From the NCBI GenBank assembly GCA_006937955.1, contig SSNP01000068.1, forward strand, positions 869,709-933,708: a stretch of 64,000 bases of DNA. Direction: 5' to 3'. The translations under genes and the position numbers were made by a program. Source of the DNA: Pachypanchax playfairii. Its lineage: Eukaryota; Chordata; Actinopteri; Cyprinodontiformes; Aplocheilidae. Within the stretch, counting starts at the first letter, position 1, and each line of letters starts with the position of its first letter. Positions 53,693-64,000 of the stretch are shown one piece after another. Below the pieces are notes generated by a model, which saw only the letters and a list, made by a program, of their open reading frames with translations, made no database searches and was not told the origin of the DNA.

Positions 53693-54559
53693 TCACTGAA
53701 TGTTCTTCCAGCAGGTTAACTTCCCTGCTCTCTGCAGAAACAGCAAAGGCAACATTAAATTGCTGGGCAGATTGAACAAGGTTTCACACGTCATCAACAC
53801 ACAGTTTCTATAAGCCCGTAAAGTATTAACAAACCACACTACAGTCCACACAAACCTCAAAAGAAGTACTCCCACAATGACCAAGATGGTGTAGAATGCT
53901 CTCTGCTTTGATTGGTCAACTTGCTCATTTCCTGTACCTTGTTCTCCAGGACCTGAATGATTCAAAGCACGTAGGACTGACAGAAGGCAGAATGGGATAA
54001 TGATTACAGTCAATATTATGACTAACGAGTCCATAACAATGTAATCTTCATCTTTTGCCAGAACCACCCCTGCAGAACAGAGCAGCCAAACACAGCTGAC
54101 GGCAATGTTCCTGAATCTGATGCCTCTTTGTTCCCTCAGGGCCACGTATGTGATGGGATGAACAACAGCCAGGTAGTGCTCCACACAGGTCAGGATGTGA
54201 AAGAATCCTTCTCCATACCAGGTAAGAGAGAAGAGTGTATCTCCCCAAATTACTACTTCTTTTTCAATTTTGTAGATTCCACCAAAGGTGATGCTACACC
54301 CAACGACACCAACCAGCTCCATGATGACCAGGTGGTAGGTGAAACAGTCCGAATGACTCATTGTTGATGCTGAAGATTTGGAACGGTTTTTCCACCACTT
54401 CTGAAGACCATAGCAGAGGATGAAGATATAGAGAGGCAGGAAAAGGAAGACGTTGATGAGAATGAATGTTGTGTAAATGATGGAGCTTGGTCTGGTGATG
54501 AGGCATTGCCTAAAGGAGTTGATGGGAACGGACTCATTGGAAGATGAAGAGTTCATCAT
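53693..54559 (-). CDS. Seven-transmembrane receptor with EHY, right-hand pair member 1
   Basis: The protein is 288 aa from MMNSSSSNES; a CTTCTTTTCCAG acceptor ends five bases before this ATG, so the seven extra codons upstream span the splice site. Features: N3-S-S and N8-E-S, Cys19, Glu81, EHY 127-129 (VEHYLAVVHPITYVALREQ), a slightly longer TM4-TM5 connection with AKDEDYIVMD, VDQSKQRAFYTI, Cys253 (RNC) and a second Cys in MTCE, NLPSNLMLPLLF in TM7, tail KLTCWKNIQ. Closest relative is 59095. A first exon may end at 55832. Confidence 0.91.
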   Translation of the reverse strand: MMNSSSSNESVPINSFRQCLITRPSSIIYTTFILINVFLFLPLYIFILCYGLQKWWKNRSKSSASTMSHSDCFTYHLVIMELVGVVGCSITFGGIYKIEKEVVIWGDTLFSLTWYGEGFFHILTCVEHYLAVVHPITYVALREQRGIRFRNIAVSCVWLLCSAGVVLAKDEDYIVMDSLVIILTVIIIPFCLLSVLRALNHSGPGEQGTGNEQVDQSKQRAFYTILVIVGVLLLRFVWTVVWFVNTLRAYRNCVLMTCETLFNLPSNLMLPLLFLQRAGKLTCWKNIQ

Positions 54560-54750
54560 TGTATCTGGAAAAGAAGTCAACAGGTTCTATCAGGATAGAA
54601 AGAATATGTCATTTAGTCTCAAACTTTCACATCTTTAGCATCTACAGTAATGTCCAAACAGTAATGGAAATTTTTTTTGTTTTAATTTGGTATTCATTTG
54701 GGACCAAATAAGTTACAATATAAAAATGGTATTTAAACAAAGTTTTAAGG

Positions 54751-55300
54751 GCAACACACACCTAAACGCAACGCCCGGCTCCGCGTTTTCTGAAGCACGA
54801 TAATGGCGCGCGTCAAATTACATCAAACCGCCCCCTAAGCCTAAGTGTCATTTTCAATTTTAGTGCTAATTATTTTGGTGCCATTAGGTTTGAATTATTA
54901 TGGGGTTTGAATTATTAGATATAACCAATATGATCTAATGAATATGAGTGAATATTGTCTGTTAGCTTACCAGAACAGTACCAGAATTGTCCTCCAGGCT
55001 ATTTCTTTATGGACATTGTCCTTATAATGAGGAGATTGGGGGTCGTAGAGCTCTGGGTACTTCTGTACTTCAGTAATTAGACGCTCCTCGTCCATCCTTG
55101 AGTTTTTTTTACAGTCAAATAGCGCCGCTAAAGGGACTTCTCCAGTCGTGGCGCCGCGTCTGAATTCAACAGATTCTAATCGATGCGCGGGGTGAAGCGT
55201 TGCTGCGCATCAAGGCATTTTTTTGGTGAGGGCGCTCTCATAGAAAATAATGATGTATCTTTTGCCGCGCGTCAAGGCGTCTAGGTGTGCGCTGGGCTTC
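54751..55300. mobile_element. Candidate TIR element, GC-rich ends
   Basis: CACACACCTAAACGCAACGC on the left and GCGTCAAGGCGTCTAGGTGT on the right are imperfect inverted repeats, each next to CGCGCGTCAA motifs. The middle is AT-rich. It lies in the intron of the 53693 gene. No coding frame. Confidence 0.55.
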
Positions 55301-55440
55301 AGAGTTCTGATAAAGGTATTTATAACTTTGTAAACAAACATCCCCATGTTTCCCTTTTTCCAGTTAAAGGTGGTAAAGAGGATTTTGTAGCAAATTTAAA
55401 TGTCAAATTTACTTTAAAATGATTTTATCAACTTGCAGCG

Positions 55441-55500
55441 TAGAGCCCTACTCGGGCCTTTATTCTGAGCCCTGGCCCGATAGGTTTTCAGATTTAACAG
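55441..55500 (-). mobile_element. Fragment of the 42412 hAT family
   Basis: TAGAGCCCTACTCGGGCC and GAGCCCTGGCCCGATAGG with TTTTCAGATTTA match the ends of the complete element at 42412-43311. Two terminal pieces are brought together, probably by internal deletion. Confidence 0.6.
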
Positions 55501-55831
55501 GTTGGTTGGTCCACAGGCAAGGGATAAGGCAGAGACAAGGCCGAGTGTCAGAAGAAGGTTCAAAATCCTGGTAATCTGAGTTCAGAGAATAATTCATATG
55601 GGGTTGATTAAGTTTCACTTCCGATTTTAGCAGTTTCTTGGTTTCTTGAGCCCAGCTGGCGACTTCTAGGTGGTTTATTTCTTTTTTGGTCCTATACATG
55701 TGTCAAAGCAAAGATGTGTATACACCATTTTCTAGACACTGAATTAATTTGAAACCATCTACTAAAAATATCATTTTTATAATAAATTCAAGGTTTTTTA
55801 AAAGAGGATTGTAAAAAAAAGGCATCTTTAC

Positions 55832-55890
55832 CTTATACTGAGAGGCTTCTCTATCAGATGCAAGGCGAAGCAGAAAAGGAGGAAGAAGGT
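55832..55890 (-). promoter_or_regulatory. Non-coding exon of the 53693 gene
   Basis: On the minus strand GCATCTGATAGAGAAGCCTC then AGTATAAG/GTAAAGAT gives a donor at 55832/55831. The 59095 gene has a comparable stretch ending CAGAATAAG/GTAAAT at 61557. The exon start is not defined. Confidence 0.45.
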
Positions 55891-56491
55891 ATTTTTTTCT
55901 TTTTGATGAGTGAAATGAACTTTAAACTCAGACTTCACTTTAATGAGTAACAATAACTTGATATCAGCTGCTAGTTCACCACATGTGTATGAGCAGCTTG
56001 TGTTGCTATCAACAGCTCAAATGTCTACCTACATAACCCTGTCTGACGTTCTTGTGGGGTTGGAAAATGTTTGTTACTCTTTATGGACCAGAGGGTGTGA
56101 CTGTGTAGATCAACTCAAGGTAAAAATAAAATACAGTTCCTGTTAATCTTGCAGTTTGCAGTCAGTGTATCCTAAAATATAACAAACTAGCAAGAAGTAT
56201 TGAGTTCTTGTGGTGTGAAAATAAAATCCCCCTCATCTCTGGGGGACTAGTTTTCAATAACCTTGTATCTTTTTGACATAAACGCAACATTAAACAGGCG
56301 ACAGATGAATGATGGAAGCATCATCTCTTTTCCTGAAGTTAAATCAGAATTCCAAACTAATCTGGAAATATAAAATCCAAATATGAGTTCACATTTTAAA
56401 TATATAAGTAGAAATAAAAAGGAATCTGTGAGATTTCAGCAGTATAGAATGACATCATGATCTCCAGCCTAGTGCTCGTCAACATTCTCAC

Positions 56492-56543
56492 CTGTGTTTA
56501 GTGAGAAGATTATTGAAATGATCCCAGCAGGTCTTTTTATAGC
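56492..56543 (-). promoter_or_regulatory. Possible TATA promoter for the 53693 gene
   Basis: GCTATAAAAAGACCTGCTGG on the minus strand (56531-56543 holds the TATA part) resembles the GTATAAAAAGCCTGCTG of the minus-strand modules. A donor AAACACAG/GTGAGA follows at 56492/56491. The exon would be very short, so this may be a promoter relic. Confidence 0.35.
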
Positions 56544-56729
56544 AGCGATGACGTGAAGTGGAAAATTCAGTGTATTTTTTAGATTAAGCGCATTTTCATG
56601 GCAAAGAAGGACTTTGCAATTCATCTGATCCTCACAACATTCTGGAGTTTATGCAAACTGCCCTTATAAACACTGAAGCCACAAACTTTGTGTCATTCTC
56701 AAAACTTTTGGCCACGACGGTACACGACC

Positions 56730-57010
56730 AAGGCAAGGCAATTTTATTTGTATAGCACACTTTCAACAACAAAGTGCTTTATGTGATTCACTGGTAAGAA
56801 AATCACTCATGGTAAAGGGATGAAAAGTAAAAATAACGATTAATAATAAAACATGAAAATCCTAAAAAACATTAGAGCAGTTAAGCATCAATAATTTATT
56901 CAAACGCAGCTCTTAACAGATGATCCGGCTCCAATTTACATCACTGACCTAATTAAACCCAACAGCTCATCTCAAAGCTCGAAGTCATCTGAGCAGAACA
57001 TGCTGCTCTG
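56730..57010. mobile_element. L2-like retroposon remnants
   Basis: GGCAAGGCAATTTTATTTGT with ATAGCACACTTTC and AAAGTGCTTT is the reverse complement of the L2-like 3' end at 10010-10069. The following plus-strand text (CTCCAATTTACATCACTGAC) recalls the coding region of the same kind of element. Boundaries are uncertain. Confidence 0.5.
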
Positions 57011-57149
57011 TGAAAAATAAAGCTGACTTACTTACTGTCACGTGGATAACCTTTTATTTTAATAGTAGCAGATGAATTGTGTTGCCTTTAAATTAAGGAT
57101 GGGGTGGTAAATTAACCATTTATTGATCAGATTAATCCTACAAATGTCA

Positions 57150-57285
57150 GTCAATCCGTCATTTTCTGTATCTACTTGTTCCTGTTCAGGGTTGCAGAGA
57201 GCTGGTGTCCATCTTCAGCTGTCATTGGGCGAGGGGCGGGGTCCCGCCATGACAGGTCGCCAGTCCATCACAGTGCTACAAATGT
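57150..57285 (-). mobile_element. SINE tail fragment
   Basis: TCCTGTTCAGGGTTGCAGAG, AGCTGTCATTGGGCGAGGGG and CGCCAGTCCATCACAG match the tail half of the SINE at 32587-32890. The tRNA-like head is missing. Confidence 0.65.
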
Positions 57286-57705
57286 ATGAAAATAATTGTA
57301 TGTATAATTTTTTATATATTCTGTATATTAATGGTAAAATTTAGAAGAGGTTGCTACCTTCTGGTGCTGATTTGGTTTTATCTCTAAACAGCAGGTACTT
57401 CATTACTTCTCCATCAGTATCAGTTGATGTATGTTTCTTTTTTCTGAAAACATTTAAGTAAATAGTGATTTATTTGGTACTGCATAACCAATCACATTAC
57501 AAAAATGTTGAAATATTTCACTCTTGTTTCAAAATAAGGAACAGTTTAGACTCTGTTAGCACAGGAAATGGGTTTGTGACATTCAGTCACTTATATGTTT
57601 ATAATAAAAGGTGGTGACATGACATGTTGGCACCAACTTGGGTGAGTCACTTCCTCTGTAAGACTGCAAAGAAAAAGAAGCAGGTTACCAAAAACTCTGA
57701 CAGCT

Positions 57706-57794
<89 letters not shown>
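57706..57794. repeat. (GATA)n microsatellite
   Basis: About 22 perfect GATA units ending in ATAGGGGTG. Clean and long enough to be polymorphic. Confidence 0.95.
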
Positions 57795-58117
57795 GGGTGT
57801 TTATATATTTATATGTGTGTTATCTTTTGAAATCATGTGTTTATTGTAATAAACCTTTTGTTCTAATAATAATGGCATCTTGAGAATATATTCACACGTC
57901 ATCAGATCTTTAAAAAGCAAAACTACTGTTAGATAATTATCCAATTAGCTGTTATTGAGTTAATTGATGAGGTTTTTTTTTTGTAAATATAATTGTCGTA
58001 TATTAATATTATGTAACAAGTTGCTCATAATGAGGTCTGATGAAACTTCAACTTCCTGCTTTTGTCTTTTATTCCTCATTTTTATTTCCTCCTTTCAACT
58101 TACTTGCATTCTCAGTC

Positions 58118-58435
58118 TTTACCAGTCAGTCATTTAATTTACCAGCTTGTTCCTGTTCAGGGTCGGGGTGAGCTGGTCTCCAGCAGTCACTGGGTGAGAG
58201 GTGGGGTCACACCTGGACAGACAACCATTCTCACACACACACTTACACCGAGGGCCAATTTACGGTTACTCAATGCAAATGTTTGGTCATTAGGAGGAAG
58301 CTGGAGTTCCCAGAGAAAACACATGCACGGACAGTGAGAACATGCAAACTGCATGCAGAACGGTTCTGGCTGGTTTAGAACCCCAGACCTTCTCCCTGCA
58401 AGGCAACAGTGATACCAGATGTTCTACTGTGAGGC
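58118..58435 (-). mobile_element. tRNA-derived SINE
   Basis: The head on the minus strand is near 58400-58435 (TGGTATCACTGTTGCCTTGC), with GGGTTCTAAACC as a mutated B box. The body GGAGGAAGCTGGAGTTCCC and AGAACATGCAAACTGCATGC (plus reading) and the tail TTCCTGTTCAGGGTCGGGG follow. Diverged from the 32587 copy. Confidence 0.7.
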
Positions 58436-59094
58436 CATACGCTCTCCATCAGCAGCAAATAGGAGATACGATACACACTGAAAATTCACTCTTCAAGAAC
58501 TTTAGGCTGAAAGTCAGAAATGTTACTAAAAACCTTTCACAAAGCAAATGTTTGGCTTGAGAATTGTTCCAAATTTTAGCTCGTTAAGGTACAAACACAT
58601 GCAAAGGAAATAGGTTGATTAAATGAACCAACTGTGGTGCTGACGTAGGACCCAAGAAGCAGGTAGGTATAATTCAAATGTTTTAATAAACAAAAGCAAT
58701 TACCAGAAAACGCAGCATGAGTCATGAAGCTGATATAAACACAGAGGATGTGATGATGACAGGATGAACTGATAATACTGAAACAAGAACTAAAATCTAA
58801 AAAGGAAGAAGAAAGTGAGACACCCAAGCTAAATAAAGACGTTCTGGAAAAATACCAGTAACTGTTGACAAACTAACATCAAGAAACAGAAATAAAAGTT
58901 TACCATAAATCCCATATTCATAAAATAAACTGCAACATAATCACAAAAACAGATTTTTACAGTCATTTAACACTCATTACTTTACAACAAACAGCAGGTC
59001 GATGACTCCAGCTTTGAGAATCACTGTCAGAATATGTTTTATATTTGGGGTCATTGTCTCAGTCTGGAGTATTTCATGTCCACAATATTTTACC

Positions 59095-59961
59095 CTAATC
59101 TTCATAATTATTCTTCCAGCAGGCTAATTTTCCTGCTCTCTGCAGAAACAGTAAAGGTAACACCAAATTACTGGGTATGTTAAACAAGACTTCACACGCC
59201 ATCAACACGCAGTTACAATATGCTAATACAGTAATAACAATCCAAACAATACTCCAAGCTAACCTCAGAAGTAAAACAAATAATATGACCAAGATGGTGT
59301 AGAATGCTCTCTGCTTTGATTGGTCAACTCGTTCCTTCCAGGTACCTTGTTCCTCTGAGTCTGAATGACTCAAAACACAAAGTACTGACAGGCTGCAGAA
59401 GGGGGTGATAGTTACATTCAATATTATGATTAATGAGTCCATAATGACGTAATTATCCTTTATTGCCAAACCCAATCCCACTAAACAGAGCAGCCACACA
59501 CAGCAGACAGTGATGTTCCTGATTCTGATGCCTCTTTGTTCCCTCAGGACCACGTATGTGATGGGATGAACAACAGCCAGGTAGTGCTCCACACAGGTCA
59601 GGATGTGAAAGAATCCTTCTCCATACCAGGTGAAAGAAAAGAGAACAGTTCCCAATTTAACTAATTTGATTTCATCCCTGTAGATTCCACCAAAGGAGAT
59701 GCAACACCCAACGACACCAACCAGCTCCATGATGACCAGGTGGTAGGTGAAACAGTCCGAATGACTCATCGTTGATGTTGAGGATTTGGAACGGTTCTTC
59801 CACCACTTCTGAAGACCATAGCAGAGGATGAAGATATAGAGCGGCAGGAGGAGGAAGACGTTGATGAGAATGAATGTTGAGTAAATGTAGGTGCTCGGTT
59901 TGGTGATGAGGCATTGTGCATACGAGCTGATGGAGTCACTGGGAGATGAAGAGTTCATCAT
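59095..59961 (-). CDS. Seven-transmembrane receptor with EHY, right-hand pair member 2
   Basis: The protein is 288 aa from MMNSSSPSDS; a TCTTCTTTTATAG acceptor lies five bases upstream, so the 28 extra upstream codons are intron. Features: N3-S-S, Cys17, Glu79, EHY 125-127, VLREQRGIRIRN in ICL2, ICL3 altered to SDSEEQGTWKERVDQSKQRA (more acidic than SGPGEQ of its neighbour), TM6 VLLLRLAWSIVW, NC before TM7, and NIPSNLVLPLLF with Ile for Leu. The tail is KLACWKNNYED. TM2 to ICL2 is close to 53693. The exon at 61557 may be its 5' exon, implying an intron of about 1.6 kb. Confidence 0.91.
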   Translation of the reverse strand: MMNSSSPSDSISSYAQCLITKPSTYIYSTFILINVFLLLPLYIFILCYGLQKWWKNRSKSSTSTMSHSDCFTYHLVIMELVGVVGCCISFGGIYRDEIKLVKLGTVLFSFTWYGEGFFHILTCVEHYLAVVHPITYVVLREQRGIRIRNITVCCVWLLCLVGLGLAIKDNYVIMDSLIIILNVTITPFCSLSVLCVLSHSDSEEQGTWKERVDQSKQRAFYTILVILFVLLLRLAWSIVWIVITVLAYCNCVLMACEVLFNIPSNLVLPLLFLQRAGKLACWKNNYED

Positions 59962-60061
59962 CGTATCTATAAAAGAAGATGGCATAGAAAAGGTGGTATT
60001 ATTTATGCAGTATAACATGAGAAACCTAACGTATCGAGGAGACAATGCTGCTTGCTACATC

Positions 60062-60789
60062 TAGACTAACTACAGTAGTTTTTCCTTTCTATTGTATTTA
60101 CAATTACTCCTCCTCTGCCCTGATGCTCCCATCTGCAGCTTCTTCTCATGACAAACCTACCAACGATCCCCATGATCACACCACAAGTTCTGCCATGATG
60201 TGCAACAACATTCTGTAAAATCATGTGACGCTAGCATGATGCTATCACAGGGTCACCTATGCTCGGGATAAGTGTCTAGACTTTCTTTAACTTCATGATG
60301 ACCAAGACACATCGGTGCGTTTCAGCGCCACTAAATACTAAATCGTACTTCCTCTGTTCCACCCAGGACCCTAACAGAATAATAGAACAGCACAGAACAA
60401 CTAGGGAAACTCTTAAAATGAAAAACCCTCTGCAATACCCGAACCCGCCCCCCCAAGACTCTTAAAAGACCATGTTTGTTTTAGTAGATTTTTAAAGTCA
60501 CAACAAGGTTTTCATCTGGTATCTGAGATCTATCTGATAAATATTACACATTTTAAATTAGACATGTGACAGTCTCAGTAAATACTTGGAATCTAAAACT
60601 TCTCTGTTGAAACTGGAAGCTGTTTAGGTGCCAGTGACATCATTTCTGTTAGTTATTAGCATGTAAGTGTTCCACATTTAGTTTTTACAAAGTTTAACAC
60701 AAAGGAAACAATAAAAAAAAACACTTTTTAAAAAGTCTTTTGCCTGTAATAGTTTTACTGCATTGCATGATTATTTGTCTCAGTTTTAG
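60062..60789. other. Intron or 5' flank, nothing recognised
   Basis: Mixed-composition DNA with a short C run at about 60448. No repeat boundary or open frame of interest was seen. Confidence 0.3.
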
Positions 60790-61290
60790 TAGTTTTATTA
60801 TTTAGTATTTGTTTTAGGAGTTTGAGTTAGTTGGTATTGTGTCTTTTGTTTCACACCTGCTCTCTCCCACTTACCTGTTTAACTCTCTTTCTATGTTTCT
60901 ATAAACACATCGCTCCAGACCTGTCTGTCTGCTTTTTGATCACCTCGTAGTTTTAACTCAGAACCGTTCCTGACTTCATCTGAACCTGATCCAGTTGGAT
61001 GACTCTTCAGATTCTGAAGCTTGGGTTTTAAACCTTCTTCTGCCTCCCAGCCTTGCTTCTTGTCTAATCCCTAATCTGTCCTGACCTCAGCTGGTGTTTT
61101 AAACCTGGATTTTGGACTTTTTCCTGCCTGTTTCTTGTTTAATCTGTGTGATCCTGGACTGTTACACCTCAGTCATGTCATTATGTCACCTGCCAGTAAC
61201 ATCAGTCATCATTAAATAAATATCTACTTGAAGGTTTTTACTGCTCCATCTGCTTCCATTTGGGTCCCAAACCACATGAACATCACAACA
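60790..61290. mobile_element. Possible retroelement end
   Basis: Pyrimidine-rich text (GTTTCACACCTGCTCTCTCC, GTCTGTCTGCTTTTTGATCA), ATTAAATAAATATCTACTTG and CATCTGCTTCCATTTGGGTC follow in an order I associate with repeated fish sequences, perhaps an LTR or a SINE. No flanking duplication was found. Confidence 0.3.
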
Positions 61291-61556
61291 CTGAGACCAT
61301 TACAAACGTATTGATTCTAACCTGTCAGTTTGAACACGGTCTTATACATGTGTAACAATAAACACAGTTTAATGTCCATCCAGCTAATGTTATGCAATAA
61401 CATCACGTATATTGTAATCATACAAAAAACTCATTAGATGTTATTATTAGCACTTTCTCATAATTAATACAGATAACATTCAAGTCAACAAAATGTAAAA
61501 TAATTAGTTGAATTTAAGTTACTGTATAATGATGCTGAGAATCAACAAATATTTAC

Positions 61557-61620
61557 CTTATTCTGGGTGGATTCTTACTGCAGATGAAGTGCAAAACAAG
61601 AAAAGGGAGGTAAATCTTTG
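61557..61620 (-). promoter_or_regulatory. Non-coding exon of the 59095 gene
   Basis: On the minus strand TTGCACTTCATCTGCAGTAA leads to CCACCCAGAATAAG/GTAAATAT, with a donor at 61557/61556. Its pyrimidine-rich CCTCCCTTTTCTTGTTTTGC lead resembles CCTCCTTTTCTGCTTCGCC before the exon at 55832, so the two are probably paralogous. Confidence 0.5.
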
Positions 61621-62209
61621 TTGTGAGATTTCTGTGTTTGTTCTGTCGGAGACCAAACTTCTGGCTTCAAATTAAAAAAAGTTAATTTCCTTCCTCTTTC
61701 ACAGATGTTTGCAGACAGTCTAAGGCCATAAAAAGACTAACAGGAAATGCTCAATCAGAAACTGTCTCCCCAGAAATAATCTTAATTATTAATTACATGT
61801 AACACATTATGTTAAAACATTTCTAAACAGGTGTGTTAAGAAACAAGAACAAAGAAAAAATTATAACAACAAAAACTGAGTATGGAAGGATCAACAGTGC
61901 AAAGTATACATGAGATCCATATTTTATTCAGCTGGTTGACTTGTCATGATGTCACACCTCATGGAGATGCTGGAGCAGCTATTCAGCCTCCTGCAGCTCC
62001 AGGTGCAGCTTTGTAGTTGCTGCAGTTTGTGCATCAGCTTCAGGTTAGTGTGGAGAATAATGTCCACTACTTCCTGCATCAGGACCACTACCAACCTGAA
62101 AAGTCAGGTGGCACAGTCAGGATGATGTTTTCATATGCCTTCAATTTTCTCATACATTATCATACATACACACAGTATGTGTTGATTTTAATGGGGAGCG
62201 TCTTTTTTA

Positions 62210-62254
62210 TTTTGTTTTGTTTTGTTTTGTTTTGTTTTGTTTTGTTTTGTTTTG

Positions 62255-62280
<26 letters not shown>
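62210..62280. repeat. (TTTTG)n microsatellite
   Basis: About 14 TTTTG units. An open frame reads through it as FCFVL repeats and is not a gene. Other DNA from 61630 to 63190 shows nothing recognisable. Confidence 0.95.
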
Positions 62281-62286
<6 letters not shown>

Positions 62287-63194
62287 CATGTTTATTGTTT
62301 GCTTGTTTGTTTATGCTGATAACTATTGTTACATTATCATTGCTGTTACTATTATGGTACTTTCCAGAAGTTAACTAAGTAGATATTATTTATTAAACAA
62401 AAAGGGGTGGATTGACTGTAACAGAGTCCTTACGTTGTCCTACCGCTCCTCGTTTGTTCAAATTTATATTAAATTTCAACAAACTGACATCATGCTGCAC
62501 AGGGTGCAAAAGGTTTTCAGAGTCTTAGAAACAAGATGGAAGTTTTACCTTGAATTCATAGTAAAATGGTGTTTATTTAGCACATGTTCTTTACTTCACT
62601 TCACTAATATGTACAAGTTAGGCTCAGGTCAGATCTGTCTGTACTAATTTGGGTGACTACCTTTATCTCAAAGCTTAAAAAAAGAGGAATCAGGTCTTTC
62701 TCAAAATGACTGTACATGTGAACTGCTGTGTTTCTGAGGATGTTGATCTGAGTGCACATCTGCAGGAGAGTTACCTGTAACTGTTTTATCACAGACTAGA
62801 GATAATGTGGAAAATTAGTGAATGACATATACTGGACATTTATAATGAATAAAAATCAAATGACAGTGCAACAGGAAATGTTAAAAATATTAAACATAAA
62901 TGTAGAAATGATTCATATAAGTACCTTAATTTAACTAAACTGAAGCCCAAAAGTCTGAAGAAGATTAAAACAGCCTGAGAAGTGCATTTATGGAAAGGTA
63001 ACATTATTCCACACATCTGAGCTCCTGCAAAAGATTATTCATATTCATGAAAATGAAGTTTCATGTCCAGAAAGTTTTGAAGTTTTGATCCTGAAAACTG
63101 AAAGTTTCTCCTTCTTGTTTTGGTTTGAAGAGACGGAGATGCTTCATGTTTCTTTGTCTTCTGTCACCATCTGCTGTTCACTTCATGGTTCAAC

Positions 63195-63198
63195 ATCC

Positions 63199-63233
<35 letters not shown>

Positions 63234-63519
63234 GTGTGTTTTGTTATCCTTATGGGGACCGTCCATTGACTTCCATTGATTTTAGTAACTAGATTTATAC
63301 CTAACCCAAACCCTTTTACTAACCTTAACCATTACTGATCTATAACTAACCCTAAGACTAACTAAAACTCTATTCACACCATACCTATAAACCTAACCCC
63401 TAACCCTAAAAAGGGGAGTCCCCCTCATGGGGACCAGGCTTCGGTCCCCACAAGAACCCTCGGACCCCAGAAAGATAGTAAAAGTCAGGAAACGGGTCCC
63501 CAGGAGGTCAGAAATACAA

Positions 63520-63552
<33 letters not shown>
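63195..63552. repeat. Dispersed repeat with CCCTAA-rich core and (CA)n ends, copy 2
   Basis: It is flanked by (CA)n on both sides (63200-63232, 63522-63551). It contains GGGGACCGTCCATTGACTTC, CTAACCCCTAACCCTAAAA and GGGGACCAGGCTTCGGTCCC. It is a fuller version of 17548-17876, and GGGGACC / GGTCCCC pairs suggest a fold-back element. Confidence 0.75.
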
Positions 63553-63555
<3 letters not shown>

Positions 63556-63892
63556 AATGTTCCTTCATAAAACATACGTCACATTATTTACTGAATCTGA
63601 CAATAAAAATATATGAGAAAATAACAAACTGCCTTTCAAGCATTTTGTTCAGCAGCTGTCTGAGCGATTCAGTAAATAATAGCACTTTTTATTTCTGGCT
63701 CAGAGTAAATTTGATGCTTTTTTTGGGGGTGTTTTGTGTCTGTTCGTCTTCAGCCAGATTTCTCTGGTTCTCACTTTGTCCTCACACATAAACACACTCG
63801 TACCAACTCATTATTTCTCAGTATGTCATCACTGTGTGTCCTCTCCTTCTGCAAAACAACAAAATTGAAAGCGCATTCATCAAAAGAAAATG

Positions 63893-63932
63893 CTCCTCCT
63901 CCTCCTCCTCCTCCTCCTCCTCCTCCTCCTCC
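63893..63932. repeat. (CTC)n microsatellite
   Basis: About 13 CTC/TCC triplets. The poly-proline frame through it is a by-product. Nothing else was recognised between 63560 and 64000. Confidence 0.9.
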
Positions 63933-64000
63933 TTACTGCTGTGTTTGACCACCATGCATACACATGGGGTAAAACTGGCACAAGGGGGTGGGACTGCTGG

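Noticed and set aside
57706..57794. Regular short repeats that might look like an array
   Set aside because: This is a tetranucleotide microsatellite with no spacers. The organism is a vertebrate, so a CRISPR array is not expected.
62017..62319. Open frame of 100 codons
   Set aside because: Its second half is the (TTTTG)n repeat and the first half has no recognisable feature.

Overview
This is eukaryotic, vertebrate DNA, most probably from a teleost fish. The window is AT-rich, carries many microsatellites, has tRNA-derived SINEs, L2-like LINE 3' ends, a Penelope-like element, DIRS-like sequence and several hAT and TTAA-type DNA transposons of the kinds common in fish, and its genes have splice signals. 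There are no bacterial operons, ribosome binding sites or CRISPR arrays.

The window is one cluster of a single gene family: 13 apparently intact seven-transmembrane receptor genes, one gene cut by the left edge, and two relics. Each has its whole coding sequence in one exon of about 290-320 codons. A splice acceptor lies 0-5 nt before the ATG, so a non-coding 5' exon is spliced on. The proteins look like very divergent rhodopsin-class (class A) GPCRs: they keep an E-R-Y motif after TM3 and a strongly conserved V-D-Q-S-K-Q-R-A-F-Y-T block entering TM6. They lack the TM3 disulfide Cys, CWxP in TM6 and NPxxY in TM7, carry Glu where class A receptors have Asp in TM2, and have almost no second extracellular loop. 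A Cys before TM1 and one just before TM7 are conserved instead. I do not recognise a named subfamily or ligand.

Layout: 0-0.5 kb, plus-strand partial gene; 1.9-24 kb, five minus-strand genes (CDS at 1860, 5947, 10585, 16022, 23207; the last three are near-identical tandem copies) and a relic at 4.6 kb; 26.8 kb (plus) and 29.9 kb (minus), two divergent singletons; 34.7-50.6 kb, four plus-strand tandem copies (34719, 38187, 45459, 49763) and a relic at 40.3 kb; 53.7 and 59.1 kb, a minus-strand pair.

Five copies of a promoter plus first-exon module (TATA box, octamer-like ATGCAAAA, donor AAG/GTGAG) serve the minus-strand block; one of them, at 22.6 kb, has no receptor gene of its own. A different first exon (donor CAG/GTTAGT) precedes the plus-strand genes. 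The four plus-strand genes share an almost identical ICL3-TM6 tract, which suggests gene conversion. Three genes have EHY in place of ERY.

The intergenic DNA is mostly transposon relics. Several have clear target-site duplications (perfect 8-bp ones at 42.4, 43.4 and 47.7 kb), and two TTAA insertions can be compared with empty sites in paralogous copies. One N at 48742 marks an assembly join beside a 180-bp duplication.
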